From contig CALLLW010000006.1 in NCBI GenBank assembly GCA_938007995.1, positions 124,001 through 188,000 on the forward strand: DNA of 64,000 nucleotides, given 5' to 3'. The translations under genes were made by a program, and so were the position numbers. This DNA comes from an uncultured Granulosicoccaceae bacterium (GTDB taxonomy: Bacteria > Pseudomonadota > Gammaproteobacteria > Granulosicoccales > Granulosicoccaceae). How positions within the stretch are numbered: position 1 is the stretch's first letter; each line of letters opens with the position of its first letter. Below are positions 59,841-64,000 of the stretch, in pieces. The notes below the pieces were generated by a model that saw only the letters and a program-made list of their open reading frames with translations, had not been told where the DNA came from and searched no databases.

Positions 59841-60296
59841 ATGAATGATACAGACAAACATCTTCCAATTTCTGCAACCCGATTAGCGATAGGGCTTGTC
59901 ATACTGCGATTAAGTGTGGCCATTGTATTTGCTGTTTGGACGCTGGATAAATTTGTTAATCCAGCACATACCGCTGCAGTTTTTAAAGCTTTTTACGGTG
60001 TTGATGGGCTATCAGAGAGTCTGGCGCTGTGCTTTGGTCTGTTGCAGTTGACTGCGCTTATTGCATTTATCGTTGGCTATAAACGCACAATTTCATATGC
60101 CACTGTGCTGCTGATGCATGCCATATCTACAGTGGTATCTGCCGGTCGATATATTGACCCCTGGGCCGGGTCTAATCTCTTATTTTTCGCGGCATTCCCT
60201 ATGTTGGCTGCATGTATTGCGCTTTTCATCTTGCGCAAGCATGATCTATTTTCTGTGGATGCGTGGCACGCGTCTACAGGGACTGATAACGATTAA
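59841..60296 (+). CDS. DoxX-like four-helix membrane protein
   Basis: 151 residues with four hydrophobic helices (about 12-32, 55-78, 82-100, 110-130). LRLSVAIVFAVWTLDKFVNPAHTAAVF and FGLLQLTALIAFIVGY fit the DoxX superfamily, as do position and size. The function in this organism is unknown. It is followed by 225 bases to a DUF3581 gene. Confidence 0.7.
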   Translation: MNDTDKHLPISATRLAIGLVILRLSVAIVFAVWTLDKFVNPAHTAAVFKAFYGVDGLSESLALCFGLLQLTALIAFIVGYKRTISYATVLLMHAISTVVSAGRYIDPWAGSNLLFFAAFPMLAACIALFILRKHDLFSVDAWHASTGTDND

Positions 60297-60521
60297 CCGG
60301 TCTTGCTCAGGTAGCAGCGGTTTGTCAGAATTGCAGACGAAGATGCTTTAATTCGGCGGCGTTTACGAAAAACTTTTTGATGTGTCTGTTGCTGTGGCAG
60401 ATCTTTTGAAAGCTTGGCCGCCAGAAGTCACGCAGTTTGCGGATTTATTTTCTGTTCTCGGGCATACTCGCAGGCTTCCTTTGCAGCTTTCGTTGAACCA
60501 GTGCAACCCAGAGGCTATCCG

Positions 60522-61241
60522 GTGCAGGTCACTAATTACTATAACTACACAGCAGAAAATAACGCGTTGACTTTTTCGCGTGAGGCGGCCAGTACGTTCG
60601 CCAAAGAGGTCGCCGGAGATTTCAATCCGATTCATAACCCGGATGCGCGTCGATTCTGTGTGCCTGGTGATTTATTGTTTGCAGTGGTACTGGATCAATA
60701 TCGTACGCACGCGTCGATGCATTTCGATTTTGAGCAAATGGTGGATGACCGTGTTTCCCTTGGTTTTCAAGTGTCGGACAATACATTGCGCCTGACCGAT
60801 ACTGCCGATAAGAGTTATCTCAATGTCTCATTTTGTGGTGATACCGTCGAGTCGGTAGAGGCGAACCAGGCATTGATTGCTGCGTACGTGAGATTTTCAG
60901 GTCAGACCTTTCCGTTTTTACTGGTCGATTTAATGCAACAACATCAGGTAATGATAAACCCCGCTCGACCGCTGGTGATATACAAGAGCATGTCGATTGA
61001 GCTGCAGCGAACTGACTGCGATGGTTTTGACCTTGAGTTTACTGAGTCCAGTCTGAAAGCAGATGGAAAAAAAGGCGAAGTGACGCTGAATTTTAATATA
61101 GTCAGTGGCGAGTCCGTTGTTGGTTCGGGGCAGAAAAACATGTTGCTTGGCGGTCTGCGGGCCTATGACCAGCAAGTGGTGGATGAATTGGTTGCCGACT
61201 ACAACGCCATCAAATCGCAGTATCAGTGCGAACGGACCTGA
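60522..61241 (+). CDS. DUF3581 family protein
   Basis: 239 residues from GTG 60522, preferred because AGAGG is seven bases upstream; the frame is open from 60414, but the extra 36 residues look non-coding. LTFSREAASTFAKEVAGDFNPIH followed by DARRFCVPGDLLFA is the pattern I know for DUF3581 in Pseudomonas and relatives. The MaoC-like hot-dog fold suggested by GDFNPIH ... VPGDLLFA is inference. It is 36 bases upstream of the transporter gene, so they may be an operon. Confidence 0.8.
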   Translation: MQVTNYYNYTAENNALTFSREAASTFAKEVAGDFNPIHNPDARRFCVPGDLLFAVVLDQYRTHASMHFDFEQMVDDRVSLGFQVSDNTLRLTDTADKSYLNVSFCGDTVESVEANQALIAAYVRFSGQTFPFLLVDLMQQHQVMINPARPLVIYKSMSIELQRTDCDGFDLEFTESSLKADGKKGEVTLNFNIVSGESVVGSGQKNMLLGGLRAYDQQVVDELVADYNAIKSQYQCERT

Positions 61242-61277
61242 TAATTAGATCTGGAACAGTGCATCAAGCGCGTCGTC

Positions 61278-62573
61278 TTGTCTGACTTAAGGCTGGCCTG
61301 CGGTGGTCTGTTGATCGCCGTGATGATGCTTCTTACTCTCGCCAGTGATATCAGTGGCGGCCTTATACCGGTCTGGTCTGCAGGTATTGCCGGCTGGTGT
61401 GCGGTCGGTTTTCTGATTGGGGGCGTAAAGCAATCTCAGCGTTACCAAACTGCATGCCTGACCGTTGTTGGAATATTGCTGCTGATTTTCGGGCAGATCC
61501 GCGATAACAGTGCGTATTGGGTTCGTGCAATCGAAGGCAGTACGGGGCTGGTAGCAATGCTGGCGGCAGTTGGCTTTTTGAGGTTAATCGCCCTTTCAAC
61601 AGAGCAAGACAGTAAGGCGCTACCGGTTGGTTTTGGTGCCTATGTGAAAACGTTAGCCGGTGTCAGCCTGTTTGGATCAGTGATTAATATCTCTGCACCA
61701 ATACTCTTTGCAGATCGACTGCACAAACACGATGCACTGAACAAACTGGCATCCCAATCGATCACCCGTATTTTTACGTCAACAGCTACCTGGTCACCGT
61801 TCTTTGGCGGTATGGCAGCGGTGTTGACCAATGTACCGGGTATGCGGATTGGCTTTGCAATGCTTGTCTGCTTTCCGTTTGCAGTAGTAAGTTTTATGGT
61901 TGTTCTACTGGAGGTGCGTCTGCGTTACTGGCAGCAGGTACATAGCTTCAGGGGCTATCCGGTTAATTTTTATAACCTATGGATACCTGCGGCATTGGCA
62001 TTATCAATTCTTTTGTTGATCAATGTGGCTCCGGATTGGTCAGTACTAACCCATATTGCGCTGTCAGCACTCCTTTTAACCGTGGCAGTACTGCTGTTTC
62101 GTGACGGTATAGGTGCCACTCGAACACTATCGCAGTTCGTGTTTAAAGGGCTTCCTGCCATGATCAATGAGCTACAGTTGTTTCTTGCAGCAGCGGTGCT
62201 GGCTGCGGGTCTTGCAACCGTAATTAGTGATAGCTTGTTGCCCGTGTTAACCGGATTCACAGCGTTGTCAGCTTCGTTGCTACTTGGTGTGATGATCCTG
62301 TTGGCTGTTGTGGGTGTGCATCCGGTGGTAACTATATCGGGTGTGGCTCCACTGATAATGACACTTAATCCTGCACCTGACCTGCTCGCCGTGTGTTTTC
62401 TGCTGGCATGGGGGCTTGGTACTTGCGCAAGCCCTCTTTCAGGCACACATCTGGTGTTTCAAGGGCGCTATGGCATTCCGAGTGTGAAGGGTGCAGCCTG
62501 GAACTGGACTTATACACTGGTGATGTATCTGGCAGCTGTTATATGGCTGCACATCGTTGAAATCTTATTGTAA
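61278..62573 (+). CDS. Unrecognised polytopic membrane protein, transporter-like
   Basis: 431 residues with about 11-12 hydrophobic helices. Start TTG 61278 (no clear ribosome site); ATG 61323 is next. Two segments look like re-entrant or half-helix motifs: TSTATWSPFFGGMAAVLTNV and GLGTCASPLSGTHLVFQGRYGI, near the middle of each half. Together with GVHPVVTISGVAPL this recalls the inverted-repeat ion-transporter superfamily (ArsB/NhaD/DASS type), but I cannot assign a family. A substrate is unknown. Confidence 0.6.
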   Translation: MSDLRLACGGLLIAVMMLLTLASDISGGLIPVWSAGIAGWCAVGFLIGGVKQSQRYQTACLTVVGILLLIFGQIRDNSAYWVRAIEGSTGLVAMLAAVGFLRLIALSTEQDSKALPVGFGAYVKTLAGVSLFGSVINISAPILFADRLHKHDALNKLASQSITRIFTSTATWSPFFGGMAAVLTNVPGMRIGFAMLVCFPFAVVSFMVVLLEVRLRYWQQVHSFRGYPVNFYNLWIPAALALSILLLINVAPDWSVLTHIALSALLLTVAVLLFRDGIGATRTLSQFVFKGLPAMINELQLFLAAAVLAAGLATVISDSLLPVLTGFTALSASLLLGVMILLAVVGVHPVVTISGVAPLIMTLNPAPDLLAVCFLLAWGLGTCASPLSGTHLVFQGRYGIPSVKGAAWNWTYTLVMYLAAVIWLHIVEILL

Positions 62574-62607
62574 GCGCTGCCAGGTGGCCATTAGCGATAT
62601 GCGGTGC

Positions 62608-63168
62608 TTACGACCAGGTTCTAAATGGCCCGGTATCGAGGTGAGTAAAGTTCGATTGCTGATAGTAGCCTACACCGCCGACCCGCAGTGATAAAGCCGC
62701 CTCTTTCAGTTGGGATGTTTCAGTGCCTGGCAGGCGGATATCTACTGCTCTGCCTTTGATGTGGTAGCTGTTCTTGGCGACAGCGGCGTTGTTTTGCGCC
62801 AGTTTTCGATTAGTCTCTGCAGAGCGATAGCCCGAAATAATGCTGAATGGTCGCGCAGGGCTTCCTACTTTTCTATGCACCAGATACAGCATAGACAGCA
62901 GGCGTGGATCGATTTGAATGGCTTTGCTGGTTCTGTGATCTCTAAGCAACCAGTTGATTCGCTGCAGAGCGTCAGCGTCAAACTCACCGTCAGCCCAGAA
63001 TATTCCATCGAAAGATTCTGTTGTGTGTAAGTTGTACAATGAGAGTGATAACTCTGAGTACGTCTGACCAGCAGTAACATTGCCGAAAGGAACACATGCT
63101 GATCCCAAGGCAGCAAGCAATGCTGAACGTCGTTTGTGGTTAATTTTGTGCGTCTGCAACTGCACCAT
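62608..63168 (-). CDS. DUF882 / YcbK-like murein peptidase-fold protein
   Basis: 186 residues. The N-terminus HKRRSALLAALGSA looks like a twin-arginine signal, though without the canonical F-L. The M15-type zinc site is visible: SGYRSAETNRKL, SYHIKGRAVDIRLPG (His, Asp) and HLDTG. Cell-wall DD-peptidase activity is plausible by fold. It is convergent with the transporter gene. Confidence 0.85.
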   Translation of the reverse strand: MVQLQTHKINHKRRSALLAALGSACVPFGNVTAGQTYSELSLSLYNLHTTESFDGIFWADGEFDADALQRINWLLRDHRTSKAIQIDPRLLSMLYLVHRKVGSPARPFSIISGYRSAETNRKLAQNNAAVAKNSYHIKGRAVDIRLPGTETSQLKEAALSLRVGGVGYYQQSNFTHLDTGPFRTWS

Positions 63169-63507
63169 TGAACTTCCCGAAACTGCATCGAATTCTCACT
63201 GAGGCGAAAGGTTACCTGAAATAAGATCGTAAGTCAGTGCGAGAATCGACGTATTTAGGAATAACTTTCTGAGATAATTATGTTTCCTTGCCCGCTGGGA
63301 CGTTGAGAAAAGATTAATAAACAGGCGGGAGATAGAAATAAATAACAGATTGTAACTGCAGCTGTCAGGCAGTTCAGTTCTTTTCAACCAGAAAGCCACC
63401 AGTTAATGCTACGCTACAGGGTACAGACGGTATCGAAGACGTCATCGCTACGGATTCAGCTGTGTGTCATCGACGGAACTAATGCAAGAGGTCATCTACA
63501 AGAGACT
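63169..63507. other. Divergent intergenic region before the ProQ-type gene
   Basis: 339 bases between the start of the DUF882 gene and the start of the ProQ-like gene. It is AT-rich in the middle. A 67-codon frame on the minus strand is not supported. No strong promoter or repeat was recognised. Confidence 0.4.
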
Positions 63508-64000
63508 ATGAACAAGAAATGGTCTTCAAACAATGTGAAAGATCTACAGCGCTGGTTGATAAAGCGTTGGCCGGAGTCCTTTACTCGTGGTCCGGATCTT
63601 CGCCCCCTCTCGTTGCAGATCCATAAAGAGATTCTTGCCTACAGGGAAGAAAACCCGCAGCTTTCAACGCGAGTGCTGCGGGAAGTACTAAAGCGTCATA
63701 CAAGCAGTTACGGCTATCTTTACGGCATGGTCAAAAATGCTAAAAGATATAACCTGAAAGGGGAGGCTGTGGAGGAAGTTTCTTCCGAGCACCGGGAATG
63801 GGCCAGATCAGCGCTGCGGGAAAAGCAAAAAGAAGCACAGCGCGTAAGAAAAGAATCACTCAAGCACAAACGCGCTCAACAAAAGCCTGGCGCACTGGCG
63901 TCTAAACGGAACTCTGGTTCCTCGTTTGCAAAGCGAGCAGCATCCGGTGACCCGTCTGCTACAACTTTCGTTTCGGGTGGTGTAGAGATTCAGCGTGCTA
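63508..64000 (+). CDS. ProQ/FinO-domain RNA chaperone, 3' end beyond the window
   Basis: The frame is open from ATG 63508 to the window edge (164 codons). Residues about 10-95 match the FinO/ProQ fold: LRPLSLQIHKEILAYREENP, LSTRVLREVLKRHTSSYGYL and LYGMVKNAKRYNLKGEAVEEV. A very basic Lys/Arg/Gln-rich tail follows from about residue 100 (WARSALREKQKEAQRVRKE), typical of ProQ-like RNA-binding linkers. It probably binds structured RNAs. RBS AAGAGA precedes the ATG. Confidence 0.88.
   Translation, partial: MNKKWSSNNVKDLQRWLIKRWPESFTRGPDLRPLSLQIHKEILAYREENPQLSTRVLREVLKRHTSSYGYLYGMVKNAKRYNLKGEAVEEVSSEHREWARSALREKQKEAQRVRKESLKHKRAQQKPGALASKRNSGSSFAKRAASGDPSATTFVSGGVEIQRA

Noticed and set aside
63196-63399. 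A 67-codon minus frame before the ProQ-like gene
   Set aside because: No ribosome site, no recognisable similarity, low-complexity hydrophobic start; it lies in the divergent promoter region.

Overview
The window is a gene-dense stretch of a gammaproteobacterial chromosome with about 50 protein genes, one tRNA and no rRNA, insertion sequence or CRISPR array. The evidence for Gammaproteobacteria is synteny. radC/coaBC-dut-algC-argB (11.3-16.4 kb), ispH-lspA-ileS-ribF-murJ/rpsT/proB-obgE-rpmA/ispB (21.4-32.9 kb), rdgB-rph/yicC (39.9-42.5 kb) and asmA-mutY-yggX-tRNA-Phe (54.6-58.9 kb) are blocks I know from Pseudomonas-like genomes. The species is not identifiable from this sequence alone. Many genes use GTG or TTG starts.

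Layout. 0-10 kb: a truncated SRAP (YedK/HMCES) gene, an orphan secreted beta-barrel-like protein, nudC, a putative DNA-binding protein, a small DUF6868-type membrane protein, glutathione reductase, ubiA, a pair of overlapping membrane-associated dynamin-like GTPases, and comF. 10-19 kb: an OmpA-type lipoprotein, radC, coaBC, dut, algC, argB, a DUF4124 protein and xthA. 18-21 kb: accessory envelope genes (unknown two-TM protein, LEA-type lipoprotein) and an HDOD regulator. 21-33 kb: isoprenoid, lipoprotein-processing, flavin, peptidoglycan and ribosome-assembly housekeeping genes. rplU, usually directly upstream of rpmA, is absent, and so is fkpB, usually between lspA and ispH. 33-38 kb: a secreted metzincin protease with a GlyGly-CTERM-like tail, a lipoprotein with eight internal repeats and a peptidoglycan-binding domain, rluE, a 5'-3' exonuclease and rpmE. 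38-43 kb: a CPXCG mini-protein, hemW, rdgB, rph, yicC and a Na+/Ca2+ antiporter. 43-53 kb: a two-component system divergent from an HtrA protease gene, a DUF938 protein, glpK, glpD and a second HtrA protease. 53-58.7 kb: moaE-moaD/moaC, an AsmA protein, mutY and yggX. 58.7-64 kb: tRNA-Phe, an almost empty 0.9-kb gap with possible gene remnants, a DoxX-like protein, a DUF3581 protein, an unknown transporter, a DUF882 peptidase-like protein and the 5' part of a ProQ/FinO gene.

The most interesting signals are these. (1) Two adjacent, translationally overlapping dynamin-like GTPases that share a DxPD in place of the canonical DxxG motif. (2) Three perfectly phased 15-bp GTAAA-type repeats in the divergent region between the two-component operon and htrA, suggesting an operator for envelope-stress control. 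(3) A run of short-period tandem repeats (11-16 bp) scattered over at least six sites, both intergenic and in coding loops. (4) The missing rplU. (5) A rhombosortase-type protease substrate. (6) The start codon of the exonuclease gene sitting at the end of the rpmE terminator.
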